Of a stretch of DNA of 64,000 nt, positions 17,009-28,394 are shown one piece after another (the stretch's first letter is position 1; every line of letters begins with the position of its first letter). The DNA is from Rhizobium sp. 11515TR. Lineage in GTDB: Bacteria; Pseudomonadota; Alphaproteobacteria; Rhizobiales; Rhizobiaceae. The position numbers and the translations under genes were made by a program. Where the stretch lies: assembly GCF_002277895.1 (NCBI RefSeq), contig NZ_CP022998.1, positions 186,001-250,000 on the forward strand, written 5' to 3'. The notes below the pieces were generated by a model, which saw nothing but the letters and a program-made list of their open reading frames with translations, did no database searches and was not told the origin of the DNA.

Positions 17009-17877
17009 ATGGAGAAGACCTGGAACAACAAAGCCTGGTTCATGCTCATTCCGGTTCTGCTGCTCGTCGGCTTTTCCGCCGTCATTCCGCTGATGACCGT
17101 CGTGAACTATTCGGTGCAGGACACCTTCGGAAACAATCAATTCTTCTGGGCGGGCACGCAGTGGTTCGAAGAGATCCTCCATTCCGGGCGTTTCTGGGAT
17201 TCGATGATCCGCAACCTGATCTTCTCCTTCGTCATCCTGGCGATCGAAGTGCCGCTCGGCATCTTCATCGCGCTCAATATGCCGAAGAAGGGCATCGGCG
17301 TTCCCGTCTGCCTGGTGCTGATGGCCTTGCCGCTGCTGATCCCTTGGAATGTCGTCGGCACGATCTGGCAGGTCTTCGGCCGCAGCGACATTGGCTTGAT
17401 GGGCTATGTTCTCGTCAATCTCGGCATCGACTACAATTACGTCTCCGATCCGGCGGACGCCTGGGCGACGATCATCATCATGGACGTCTGGCACTGGACG
17501 AGCCTCGTCGTGCTGCTCTGCTATGCCGGCCTTGCCTCCATTCCAGATGCCTTCTATCAGGCGGCCAAGATCGACGGCGCCTCGCGCTGGTCCGTCTTCC
17601 GCTACATCCAGCTGCCGAAGATGAACCGCGTGTTGCTGATCGCCGTGCTGCTGCGCTTCATGGATAGTTTCATGATCTACACCGAACCCTTCGTCGTGAC
17701 AGGCGGCGGCCCCGGCAATTCCACCACCTTCCTGTCGATCGATCTCGTGAAGATGGCGCTTGGCCAGTTCGACCTTGGCCCTGCCGCAGCCATGTCACTG
17801 ATCTACTTCCTGATCGTGCTGCTGCTCTCCTGGGTCTTCTACACCGTCATGACCAATTACGATGCGGGAGCGAGCCG

Positions 17878-17881
<4 letters not shown>
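17009..17881 (+). CDS. glpP: Glycerol ABC importer permease GlpP
   Basis: This 290-residue inner-membrane permease has six membrane segments, beginning AWFMLIPVLLLVGFSAVIPL. Its EAA loop reads IPDAFYQAAKIDGASRWSVFRYIQLP. It starts 2 bp after glpT and overlaps glpQ by four bases, so translation is likely coupled along the operon. With GlpQ it forms the channel for glycerol. The name follows gene order and family, and direct evidence for substrate comes only from the rhizobial homologues. Confidence 0.87.
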
Positions 17882-18801
<920 letters not shown>

Positions 18802-18812
18802 AGGAAACCACC

Positions 18813-19100
18813 ATGAATACAGACTTTTCCTGGATGGCCTGGACGCTGCCGACGGCGCTGTTTTTCGCGACGATCCTGCTGCTGCTGATCGGCATGGCTG
18901 TGTGGGAGTATCTTTCGCCCGGCGGCCATCCGCGTCTCGGCATTCTGCGCTTCGAAACGACGCGCGGCGACCGGCTGTTCATTTCGCTGCTCGGCGCCGC
19001 TTTCATCCATCTCGCCTGGCTGGGCCTGGGAGGCCCCAGCCTTTGGTGGGCTCTTGCTCTTTCCGTGATCTACGCTATCGGCGTCTTCCGTTTGGTCTGA
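18813..19100 (+). CDS. glpU: DUF2160 small membrane protein GlpU
   Basis: This 95-residue membrane protein starts at ATG 18813 after AAGGAAA. It has three hydrophobic stretches: LPTALFFATILLLLIGMAVW, then FISLLGAAFIHLAWLGLG, then WWALALSVIYAIGVF. It is the DUF2160 protein that always sits between glpQ and glpV in rhizobial glycerol importers. In R. leguminosarum the operon is needed for growth on glycerol; the role of this subunit is unknown, perhaps an accessory membrane partner of the permeases. Confidence 0.85.
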   Translation: MNTDFSWMAWTLPTALFFATILLLLIGMAVWEYLSPGGHPRLGILRFETTRGDRLFISLLGAAFIHLAWLGLGGPSLWWALALSVIYAIGVFRLV

Positions 19101-19226
19101 CACGGAAATTCAACCCGTTACCGCCCCGTTGTCCATCCGGTCATGCGGAGCAGTAAGGCAAATCGATACAGATGGCCGGAAATCCGGCTGGCTGACAATG
19201 CACTCGCAACCTGTAGGGAGGAATAT

Positions 19227-20957
<1,731 letters not shown>

Positions 20958-20982
20958 GCAACCGCACTTGGAGATGCGGCGG

Positions 20983-21014
20983 TGCCGGGGTCTGAAAGGA
21001 CCCCGGCATTTTTT
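20983..21014 (+). terminator. Intrinsic terminator of the glp operon
   Basis: TGCCGGGGTC (20983-20992) pairs perfectly with GACCCCGGCA (20999-21008) around TGAAAG and is followed by six T (21009-21014). Confidence 0.95.
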
Positions 21015-21242
21015 ATTGTTTCAGAGCTCCAGCATGGCCTTTGTCAAAAACGACGCCGCATGGAAGCGCTTGGCATAGTGGGCCGCAAATCAAAATCAAC
21101 TGAACCCGGATCCGCCAGCTGTCATATACTTGACACATTCCGTCTACGCGCAAACTATCCTTATCCGGATCAAGACTTTGACGCCTATTTGAAATCGTTG
21201 ATGCGATGAGTTGATTTCCAGAATTTCATAAAGGAGAACGGA

Positions 21243-22097
21243 GTGGAAAATAGATATATAGGGCGCCTGACATTCGTGATCGGCCTTGTGTCCGCCTTGC
21301 CGGCTTTGGCCGCCGATCTGCCGGCCGCCATGCCCGACGACAATCTCAATGCCGTTCTTTGGGATCAGACCTCGGTGGAGGCGCAGGCCAATGCGCTTGG
21401 TGCCTATGCGCTCGGCCGTATCAGGCTCGATGAAGCGCTGGCCGATAAGAACTGGACCGCAGCTCCGGTTGAGCAGACAGGTAATTTCCAGGACTTTCCG
21501 CCCGCCATCATCCTCGATGTAGACGACACCATCCTTAATACCTCGCCCTACCAGGCGCGTAACGTCACGGCAGGCACCAGCTTCAAGCCGGACACCTGGA
21601 CGCAATATGTGAAGGCCCAGCAGGACAAGCCTATTCCCGGCGCGGTGGAATTTACCCAATACGCGGCTTCGAAGGGCGTGAAGGTCTTCTACGTCACCAA
21701 CCGTACCGCCGATGAGGAAGGCCCGACCGTCGAGGAAATGAAGCGCTTCGGTTTTCCGATGGGCGACAATGTAGACACGTTCCTGAGCGCCAAAGAACAG
21801 CCGGACTGGGGTTCAGCCAAGGGCACCCGCCGCGCCTTCATCGCCAAGAATTACCGCATTCTCCTGATGTTCGGCGATAATTTCGGCGACTTCACCGACG
21901 ACTATAAAGGCACCGTCGAGGAAAGGCAGAAGGTCTTCGAAGCCAACAAGGCACATTTCGGCCACGACTGGATCGCCATCGCCAACCCGACCTACGGCTC
22001 GTTCGAAAGCGCACCCTACAAGGGCGACTACAAGCTGCCGCCGGAAGAACAGCGCCGAATGAAGCAGGATGCGCTGAAGCCCTGGGATGGGAAGTAA
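21243..22097 (+). CDS. Periplasmic HAD-family acid phosphatase (class B/C, lipoprotein e(P4)-like)
   Basis: This 284-residue secreted phosphatase starts at GTG after AAGGAG. The signal peptide is about residues 1-24 (VIGLVSALPALAADL). The HAD nucleophile motif is ILDVDDT with Asp92 and Asp94. VFYVTNRTADEE is motif II, and FGDNFGDFTDDY carries the acidic motif. No lipobox cysteine is visible, so it is probably soluble in the periplasm. It should release phosphate from nucleotides or other phosphomonoesters. It stands alone, about 230 bp after the glp terminator, and converges on the next gene. Confidence 0.88.
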   Translation: MENRYIGRLTFVIGLVSALPALAADLPAAMPDDNLNAVLWDQTSVEAQANALGAYALGRIRLDEALADKNWTAAPVEQTGNFQDFPPAIILDVDDTILNTSPYQARNVTAGTSFKPDTWTQYVKAQQDKPIPGAVEFTQYAASKGVKVFYVTNRTADEEGPTVEEMKRFGFPMGDNVDTFLSAKEQPDWGSAKGTRRAFIAKNYRILLMFGDNFGDFTDDYKGTVEERQKVFEANKAHFGHDWIAIANPTYGSFESAPYKGDYKLPPEEQRRMKQDALKPWDGK

Positions 22098-22112
22098 CGA
22101 CAGACTTTGGGG

Positions 22113-22141
22113 CGAGGCTATACTCGGGGTATAGCCTCGCT
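22113..22141. terminator. Stem-loop between convergent genes
   Basis: GCGAGGCTATA (22113-22123) and TATAGCCTCGC (22131-22141) pair perfectly around CTCGGGG. There is no T-run, but its place between convergent stops suits bidirectional termination. Confidence 0.6.
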
Positions 22142-22170
22142 CGTTACAGTGAAATCTCCGATAAATCCAA

Positions 22171-23466
22171 TCAACCCTTCCGCTTCAACTTCGTCGCACC
22201 CTCCTCCACCAGCCGCTGCGCCGCCTCGGCAACCGTAATCTTGCCGAAGGCGAGCTGGTCGGCGACGGGGCGGGCGACGTTCGCGTCGAATTCCTGGGAG
22301 CCGAGCGGCGCCGGCACGGGATAGGTGCCGACCTGATCCTTCAACAGCTCGATGTAGTGCACCGTCTGCTGCTCCACCGGATTGAGCGTCGGCAGGATCG
22401 CGGCGCGGACAGCGGGTGACATCGGCACGCCGCGCTCGACGCCGAGGATCTTGCCGGCGTCGACATCGTTGACGAAGAAATTGATGAACTTGGCCGCCGC
22501 TTCACCGTTCTTGCTGGTGGCGCCGACGCTCCAGATCAGCGCCGGGCGATAATAATGGCCGGAAGGGCCATCCTTCTTCTCGCGCGGCAGCGTGGTGACG
22601 GCGAGCTTGCTCTTGACCACGAGCTGATAGCCGACCAGCTGGTTGGAATAGGCCATGCCGATCGCCGATTTTCCGAGTGCCAGGCAGTTGCTCTCGATAA
22701 CGTTCTGGTCGAGCGTCTGGACATCGGCGGAGACCGTGCCGCCGCGTTTGCGCAGCTCTTCCCAGTAGCTGTACCATTCCTTGGCATCGTCGACGCCGAA
22801 GCCGAGCCCGCCCTCCTCAGTAAAGAGGCTCTTGCCGCGCTGGCGCAGCCAGACATCGAGCACATAATTGTAGCGCGCGCCATAAGGGCCGCCCCAATAG
22901 CCACGCTTGCCGGCAGCCTTGGTCATTTCCACCGCGAGATCGGCATATTCCGTCCATGTCGTCGTCGGACCGGGCGGCGTCAGGCCGGTCTTCTTGAACA
23001 TGTCCTCATCATAGAACATCGCGAAGGAGTTCAGCCCGAGGCCAACGCCATAAAGCTTGCCGTCTACCGTTGTCAGCTTCAACACATCCTTGCCGAAACT
23101 GTCGATATTCAGCGTCGAAGGCACGAACTGGTCGAGCGGCATGCAGGCGCCGCGTTTCGAATAATCCGAGATGGTGCTCGGCTCGAGCTGGAAAACGTCC
23201 GCGATGTTCTGGCTCGCCATTCCGGTTGCCAGCTTGGCCCAGTAACCCTCACCGCTGATGCTCTCGCCGATGACAGACAGATCGGGATTCTTGCTGTGAA
23301 ACAGTTCGGCAACGGCGACGGTGCGTTTGCCGCGATCGGGCGAGCCCCACCACATCGCCCGCAGCTGCGTCGTATCGGCAAAGGCGGGGATTGCGCTTCC
23401 CCCAAAGGCAAGGCCAGCTGCGGTTCCGGCAGCTCCGATCATGAAAGAACGACGATTCATGCGCAT
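22171..23466 (-). CDS. Orphan sugar-binding protein with Tat-type signal
   Basis: This 431-residue family-1 solute-binding protein begins MRMNRRSFMIGAAGTAAG, a twin-arginine type signal, with cleavage near AFADT. GGAGGAAT precedes the ATG. No permease or ATPase gene lies nearby. It is clearly paralogous to the binding protein at 32458: both have R(A/L)xWWGS near the mature N terminus and LGVERGVP near the end. It may therefore use the permeases at 33746-35591. It is divergent from the LacI-family gene at 23618, which probably represses it through the palindromes in the shared promoter. Confidence 0.9.
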   Translation of the reverse strand: MRMNRRSFMIGAAGTAAGLAFGGSAIPAFADTTQLRAMWWGSPDRGKRTVAVAELFHSKNPDLSVIGESISGEGYWAKLATGMASQNIADVFQLEPSTISDYSKRGACMPLDQFVPSTLNIDSFGKDVLKLTTVDGKLYGVGLGLNSFAMFYDEDMFKKTGLTPPGPTTTWTEYADLAVEMTKAAGKRGYWGGPYGARYNYVLDVWLRQRGKSLFTEEGGLGFGVDDAKEWYSYWEELRKRGGTVSADVQTLDQNVIESNCLALGKSAIGMAYSNQLVGYQLVVKSKLAVTTLPREKKDGPSGHYYRPALIWSVGATSKNGEAAAKFINFFVNDVDAGKILGVERGVPMSPAVRAAILPTLNPVEQQTVHYIELLKDQVGTYPVPAPLGSQEFDANVARPVADQLAFGKITVAEAAQRLVEEGATKLKRKG

Positions 23467-23553
23467 GAGATTCCTCCTTCTCTTGCGTTGTCATCCGCGG
23501 CGATCTCCCCGACGCCTTGAGCGGACAAGTCTGCGCGACGATATGCAACTTCC

Positions 23554-23594
23554 TTGCACAGTGCAATAAAAAATCTTTCTGTTGCAAATTTGCA
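23554..23594. promoter_or_regulatory. Two palindromic LacI-type operators in divergent promoter
   Basis: TTGCACAGTGCAA (23554-23566) and TGCAAATTTGCA (23583-23594) are perfect palindromes that share TTGCA half-sites. They lie between the binding-protein gene and the LacI-family gene. Placement and shape fit autoregulation and co-repression by the LacI protein. Confidence 0.65.
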
Positions 23595-23617
23595 TAATTT
23601 TGCATAACGTTTGCGAT

Positions 23618-24640
23618 ATGAACGATATTCGCTCCAAACGCATCAGGCAGGCCGACATCGCCACTGCCGCCGGCGTCTCCGTCTCGACGGTGTCGCGGGT
23701 CCTCACCAATGAACCCGGCATCAGCGAGACGATCCGCCAGCACATCTTCAAGGTAGCGAGCGATCTCGGCTATCCGCTGAAGACCGCAGCCGAGACGGCG
23801 GCCGGTGGCCTGGCATTGATCGCCAGCGACAGCGTCACAGGCGGCCTCAGCGTCTTCTATGAGGGTATTCTGGAGGGCCTTCGCGCAGGCGCTGCCGAGC
23901 GCGGAATGCGTTTCGACATCCGCCTTATCCGCGAGGCAAGGACGGAACCGGAACTGGTGAAAGAATATCTGCAGACCGCCGGTGCCGAAGGCCTCTTTCT
24001 CGTCGGCATCGACCCCTCGGAAGAGCTCTGCCAGTGGCTTGCGGCCAGCGGTACGCCGACCGTGCTCGTCAACGGCACCGATCCGAAGCTGCGCTTCGAC
24101 GGCGTTTCACCCTCGAATTTCTTCGGCGCCTATAACGCGACCGGGCGCCTGCTTGATGCCGGTCACCGCCGCATCCTGCATTTGACCGGCTCGCATCGCC
24201 AGACGATCCGCGAGCGCATCCGCGGCTTCGAAGCGGCGATCGCTTCGGTGGAAGGCGCTGAAGGCCGCATCATGCCGATGAATTTCAGGGGCAGCTCCAG
24301 CCAGGAAGCCCACGACAAGACCGCCGAGATCCTTGCGGCAGACAAAGGCTATACCGCCGCCTTCTGCATGAACGATTTCATCGCCGTCGGCGTGCTCGAC
24401 GCCGTCATTGAAGCCGGCCTGCGTGTGCCGGAGGATTTTGCCATCGTGGGCTTCGACGACCTGCCCTGCGCCCTGATGACCAATCCTCGGTTGGCAACCA
24501 TGCGCGTCGATCGCGCAGCCCTCGGTCGCGAAGCGATCGGCCTGATGATCGCGCGCTTCCGCGACCGCGATGCGCCGGCCCGCCACATCTGCCACGGCGT
24601 GCAGCCGATCGCCGGCGGCACGCTGCCACCCGAAACCTGA
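23618..24640 (+). CDS. LacI family transcriptional regulator
   Basis: This is a 340-residue repressor. The N-terminal LacI helix-turn-helix is RQADIATAAGVSVSTVSRVL, with hinge and NEPGISETIRQHIFKVASDLGY following. The periplasmic-binding-like sensor domain spans about 65-330 (FCMNDFIAVGVLDAV, DFAIVGFDDLP). The start at 23618 is preferred: a TTG at 23582 is in frame, but it lies within the operator. It is likely to control the divergent binding-protein gene and its own downstream genes (DUF2264 protein and hydroxyacid dehydrogenase). The inducer is unknown. Confidence 0.9.
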   Translation: MNDIRSKRIRQADIATAAGVSVSTVSRVLTNEPGISETIRQHIFKVASDLGYPLKTAAETAAGGLALIASDSVTGGLSVFYEGILEGLRAGAAERGMRFDIRLIREARTEPELVKEYLQTAGAEGLFLVGIDPSEELCQWLAASGTPTVLVNGTDPKLRFDGVSPSNFFGAYNATGRLLDAGHRRILHLTGSHRQTIRERIRGFEAAIASVEGAEGRIMPMNFRGSSSQEAHDKTAEILAADKGYTAAFCMNDFIAVGVLDAVIEAGLRVPEDFAIVGFDDLPCALMTNPRLATMRVDRAALGREAIGLMIARFRDRDAPARHICHGVQPIAGGTLPPET

Positions 24641-24679
24641 AATTCAATCCACCGCGGAACGATCGAGAAAGCCGAACCG

Positions 24680-26536
24680 ATGATCTATGACCCCGCCAGC
24701 TCCAATCCGCTTGCCGGCAACCCGCTGAAGACCCTCCCGGACATGCGCCGCGCGCTGACCGACCTGTTCGATCCGCTGCTGCCTTATTTTTCAGAAGGTA
24801 ATGCCCGCGTCCGTATCGACGCCGCCGGCGCACATTTCGATCGAGCAGCGGCCGATCTCGAAGGTTTCGCCCGGCCGCTCTGGGGCTTGGCGCCGCTCGG
24901 CGCTGGCGGCGGCGACTTCAGCCACTGGGATCGTTACGCCGCAGGTCTCGCCAATGGTGTCGATCCGAAGCATCCGGAATATTGGGGCACGGTCAATGGC
25001 CGCGACCAGCGCATGGTCGAGCTGGCAGCCCTCGGCTTCGCGCTAGCCCTCGTGCCGGAAAAGATCTGGGAACCGCTCGATCGGCGCGCCCGCGACAATC
25101 TGATTGCCTATCTCAAGCACGCCCGCACCTTCGACTACGCCGACAATAATTGGAAATTCTTCCGTATCTTCGTGGATATCGCGCTCGACCGGCTCGGCGC
25201 CACCTTCGACCACAGCCTGACGGAAACCTATCTGAACGAGCTGGACGGCTTCTATATCGCTGACGGCTGGTATCGCGACGGCAATGTCCGGCGCATCGAC
25301 CACTACATTCCCTTCGCCATGCATTTCTATGGGCTGATCTATTCCAAGCTGGTGGATGACGATCGCGCCAATCGCTATCGCGAACGCGCAATTCTCTTCG
25401 CGAGGGATTTCCGCCATTGGTTCGCGCCCGATGGCGCCACGATCCCCTTCGGCCGGAGCCTGACCTACCGCTTCGCCTGCGCCGGCTTCTGGTCGGCGCT
25501 CGCCTTCGCGGATGTCGAGGCGCTGCCATGGGGTGAGATCAAGGGCCTGTGCCTCCGGCACCTGGGCTGGTGGGCCGACAAGCCGATCGCCCATCGCGAC
25601 GGCACCCTGCCGATCGGCTTTGCCTATCCCAACCTCTTGATGTCCGAGAATTATAATTCCGCCGGCTCGCCCTATTGGGCCTTCAAGGCCTTCCTGCCGT
25701 TGGCGCTGCCTGAAACGCACCCATTCTGGACAGCGGAAGAAAAGGCTCCGGAAAATGAGCCGGCTATCATTCCGCAAAGGCATCCCGGCATGATTTTGTT
25801 GCGCAGCAGGGATGATGTCGTGGCACTCTCCTCCGGCCAGGAAAACCAGCAGATGCGGTTCGGCGCCGAGAAATATTCGAAATTTGCCTATTCCGCCCGC
25901 TACGGCTTCAGCATCGAAAGCGACGAGCGCATCTTTGCCGGTGGCGCCTTCGACAGCATGCTCGCCTTCAGCGACGACGGCCTACACTATCGCGTGCGCG
26001 AAACCAATGAAGAGACGAAGCTCGCCGGGGATACGCTTTACGCCAAATGGTCCCCCTATCCGGACGTGACAGTAGAGACCTGGCTGATGCCGGCCGCGCC
26101 CTGGCACATCCGCCTGCACAGGATCACCACGCCACGGCCGCTGCAGACGGCCGAAGGCGGCTTTGCCATCGCGCGGCGGGATTTCGAAGCCGATACGCTC
26201 TCCTCCGCCACTGGTGCCGCCTCTGCCATAGGCGAAGAGGATTTCAGCGGCATTCTCGACCTAGGCTCGACGATCCCACGCGAAGGCGTCGCGCAGAAGG
26301 CGCCGCCGAACACCAACCTCATCGTTTCCAAAACGCTGGTGCCGCAATTGCGGGGCACCATTCCGGCCGGCGAAACCATTCTCGTCTCTGCCGTGCTTGC
26401 GGAGAAAGACCCGTCCGCCGTCAATCACGCCTGGAACAAGCCACCCGCAAAACCCGATATCGATGCCTTGCGCGCCCTCGTCAAAGACAAAGGCATCACG
26501 GTCAGCGCCATCAAGGCACCGGGTCGCCTGCCATGA
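24680..26536 (+). CDS. DUF2264 domain protein, probable glycoside-active enzyme
   Basis: This 618-residue protein has no signal peptide or membrane segment, so it is likely cytoplasmic. The DUF2264 region spans residues 12-370, with NPLKTLPDMRRAL near the start, LDGFYIADGWYRDG in the middle, and LLMSENYNSAGSPYWAFKAF further on. The C-terminal half is beta-rich. DUF2264 proteins resemble alpha/alpha-barrel glycan enzymes, and some have been placed among glycoside hydrolases active on uronic-acid-containing glycans. The substrate here is unknown. It overlaps the dehydrogenase gene by four bases and lies 39 bp after the LacI gene, so the three form an operon. Confidence 0.8.
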   Translation: MIYDPASSNPLAGNPLKTLPDMRRALTDLFDPLLPYFSEGNARVRIDAAGAHFDRAAADLEGFARPLWGLAPLGAGGGDFSHWDRYAAGLANGVDPKHPEYWGTVNGRDQRMVELAALGFALALVPEKIWEPLDRRARDNLIAYLKHARTFDYADNNWKFFRIFVDIALDRLGATFDHSLTETYLNELDGFYIADGWYRDGNVRRIDHYIPFAMHFYGLIYSKLVDDDRANRYRERAILFARDFRHWFAPDGATIPFGRSLTYRFACAGFWSALAFADVEALPWGEIKGLCLRHLGWWADKPIAHRDGTLPIGFAYPNLLMSENYNSAGSPYWAFKAFLPLALPETHPFWTAEEKAPENEPAIIPQRHPGMILLRSRDDVVALSSGQENQQMRFGAEKYSKFAYSARYGFSIESDERIFAGGAFDSMLAFSDDGLHYRVRETNEETKLAGDTLYAKWSPYPDVTVETWLMPAAPWHIRLHRITTPRPLQTAEGGFAIARRDFEADTLSSATGAASAIGEEDFSGILDLGSTIPREGVAQKAPPNTNLIVSKTLVPQLRGTIPAGETILVSAVLAEKDPSAVNHAWNKPPAKPDIDALRALVKDKGITVSAIKAPGRLP

Positions 26537-27558
26537 CGCAATCCCTCTCCGGCCGTCCGGCCATCGCATTTGCCATGCAACCATCGCGCACGCAGCATGT
26601 TCTTCCAGACGCACTTATTCAGCGCCTCGATACTATCGGTCGCGTGCTCGATGCCGCACCGATGCAAAGCTTCGACGACGAGCGTGTGGCCAAGCTGCTC
26701 GCGGAAACCGAAATCCTGATCACCGGCTGGGGCGCTCCGACGATCGATGCTGCTGCGCTCGCAAAGGCGCCGCATCTGAAGCTGGTGGTCCACGCCGCCG
26801 GCACGGTGAAAGGCCTGCTCGGCGACAGCCTCTTCGATCGCGGCATCCTGGTCAGCCATGCCGCCCAGGCCAATGCGCTTCCGGTCGCCGAATTTACGCT
26901 TGCGGCCATCATCTTTGCCGGCAAGAAGGTCTTTCGCTTTCGCGACTTCTACGTTGCCGACCGCAATCGCCAGCGGACGGTACCGATGCAGGCCGAAGCC
27001 ATCGGCAATTACGGCCGCACCATCGGCATCATCGGCGCCTCGCGGATCGGCCGGCGGGTGATCGAGCTGCTGGCGCCCTTCAATTACCGCATCCTGCTCT
27101 ATGACCCGATGATCGATGCGGCCGAAGCGACACGCCTCGGCGTCGAAAAGGCCGAGCTGGACGCGCTGATGGCATCGGCCGATATCGTTTCCCTGCATGC
27201 ACCCTCGCTGCCTGCCACAAGGCACATGATTAACGCCCGACGCCTCTCGCTAATGAAAAAAGGGGCGACGTTCATCAATACGGCACGCGGCGCACTGGTC
27301 GATGAAGCGGCCCTGATCGGCGTGCTAAAGACCGGGCGTATCGACGCGATCATCGACGTCACCGATCCGGAAATTCCAGAAGCCGCCTCGGCGTTTTACG
27401 AGCTGCCGAACGTCTTCCTGACGCCGCATATTGCCGGTGCCGTCGGGTTGGAGCGAACCCGCCTCGGTGAGATGGCGGTCGACGAAGCCATCCGCTTTAT
27501 CGAAGGCAAGCCGCTCCTCTATGAAATCCGTCGCGAGGATATGGCGCGGATGGCATGA
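26533..27558 (+). CDS. D-isomer-specific 2-hydroxyacid dehydrogenase
   Basis: This 341-residue NAD-dependent dehydrogenase starts at ATG 26533, overlapping the preceding stop as ATGA. The nucleotide-binding loop is GIIGASRIGRRV. The catalytic arginine lies in FINTARGALVDE, the glutamate region reads DVTDPEIPE, and the histidine is in LTPHIAGAVG. It would reduce 2-keto acids or oxidise D-2-hydroxyacids in the cytosol. In this operon it may act on an acid produced from the sugar or uronide handled by the DUF2264 protein; this is inferred from context only. Confidence 0.88.
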   Translation: MTQSLSGRPAIAFAMQPSRTQHVLPDALIQRLDTIGRVLDAAPMQSFDDERVAKLLAETEILITGWGAPTIDAAALAKAPHLKLVVHAAGTVKGLLGDSLFDRGILVSHAAQANALPVAEFTLAAIIFAGKKVFRFRDFYVADRNRQRTVPMQAEAIGNYGRTIGIIGASRIGRRVIELLAPFNYRILLYDPMIDAAEATRLGVEKAELDALMASADIVSLHAPSLPATRHMINARRLSLMKKGATFINTARGALVDEAALIGVLKTGRIDAIIDVTDPEIPEAASAFYELPNVFLTPHIAGAVGLERTRLGEMAVDEAIRFIEGKPLLYEIRREDMARMA

Positions 27559-27775
27559 TGCGACGCAGCAAATCCATGAAAACACCCTGAAATCGCCCCA
27601 TTTCGGCACAGACAAACAACCCGTTTTTAATCATTCCGCGCTAGCAATCTCATGAGCGTGTGTCCGTCAAAAGCTCGGTTTCGAATTTTTGGAAAGGACC
27701 ATGCGCCGGCAGGTTGTTGCTGCGTATCGTGTGCCTCCGGAAGACGCACGGCGCAGCAATGAAGAGGTTCTAGTA

Positions 27776-28363
27776 ATGCGTAGCCGCGTCCTTTCCATTC
27801 TGGCCGTAATGCTGCTCGGCGTGCTGGCGGGCTGCGCCACCGCACCCCGCCATACTCGCAACATCTGCGCGATCTTCGACCAGCGCGACGGCTGGTTCAA
27901 CAATTGGCAGCGGGCTGCCGAACGCACTGAACGCAAATACGGCGTGCCCGTGCCAATCCTGATGGCGACGATCTATACCGAATCCGGCTTCCGGCCGCGC
28001 GCCCGCCCGCCGCGGCGCTATTTGCTCGGCTTCATTCCCTGGAAGCGCCCGACGACGGCTTACGGCTATTCACAGGCGCTTGACGGCACGTGGGACAAGT
28101 ACAAGCGCGAAACCGGCAACTGGACGGCGAGCCGCACCAATTTCGCCGACGCCATCGACTTCGTCGGCTGGTATCACTACCAGACGCACCTGCAGACCGG
28201 CATTGCCCTGAACGATTCCTACGATCTCTATCTCGCCTATTATTCCGGCGCCAAAGGCTATCTGCAGGGAGCGTGGCGCGGCAATGGAACCGCCCTTGCC
28301 GGCGCCAAGCGCTTCAACGGCATGACGCGGATCTACGCTCAGCAACTGCCGAGCTGCAGCTGA
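27776..28363 (+). CDS. Lipoprotein with lytic transglycosylase (SLT) domain
   Basis: This 195-residue lipoprotein has the signal MRSRVLSILAVMLLGVLAGC; LAGC is the lipobox and Cys20 the lipid anchor. The SLT-like domain covers about residues 40-190. VPILMATIYTESGF holds the likely catalytic glutamate, followed by TAYGYSQALDGTW and YLAYYSGAKGY. It would cleave peptidoglycan glycan strands at the outer membrane. An upstream in-frame ATG at 27701 has an excellent GGAAAGGA site but would add 25 residues before the signal peptide, so 27776 is preferred. It is a single gene between unrelated operons. Confidence 0.85.
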   Translation: MRSRVLSILAVMLLGVLAGCATAPRHTRNICAIFDQRDGWFNNWQRAAERTERKYGVPVPILMATIYTESGFRPRARPPRRYLLGFIPWKRPTTAYGYSQALDGTWDKYKRETGNWTASRTNFADAIDFVGWYHYQTHLQTGIALNDSYDLYLAYYSGAKGYLQGAWRGNGTALAGAKRFNGMTRIYAQQLPSCS

Positions 28364-28394
28364 TCTCGAAACGAGAAAACTCAATACCGCGGCT

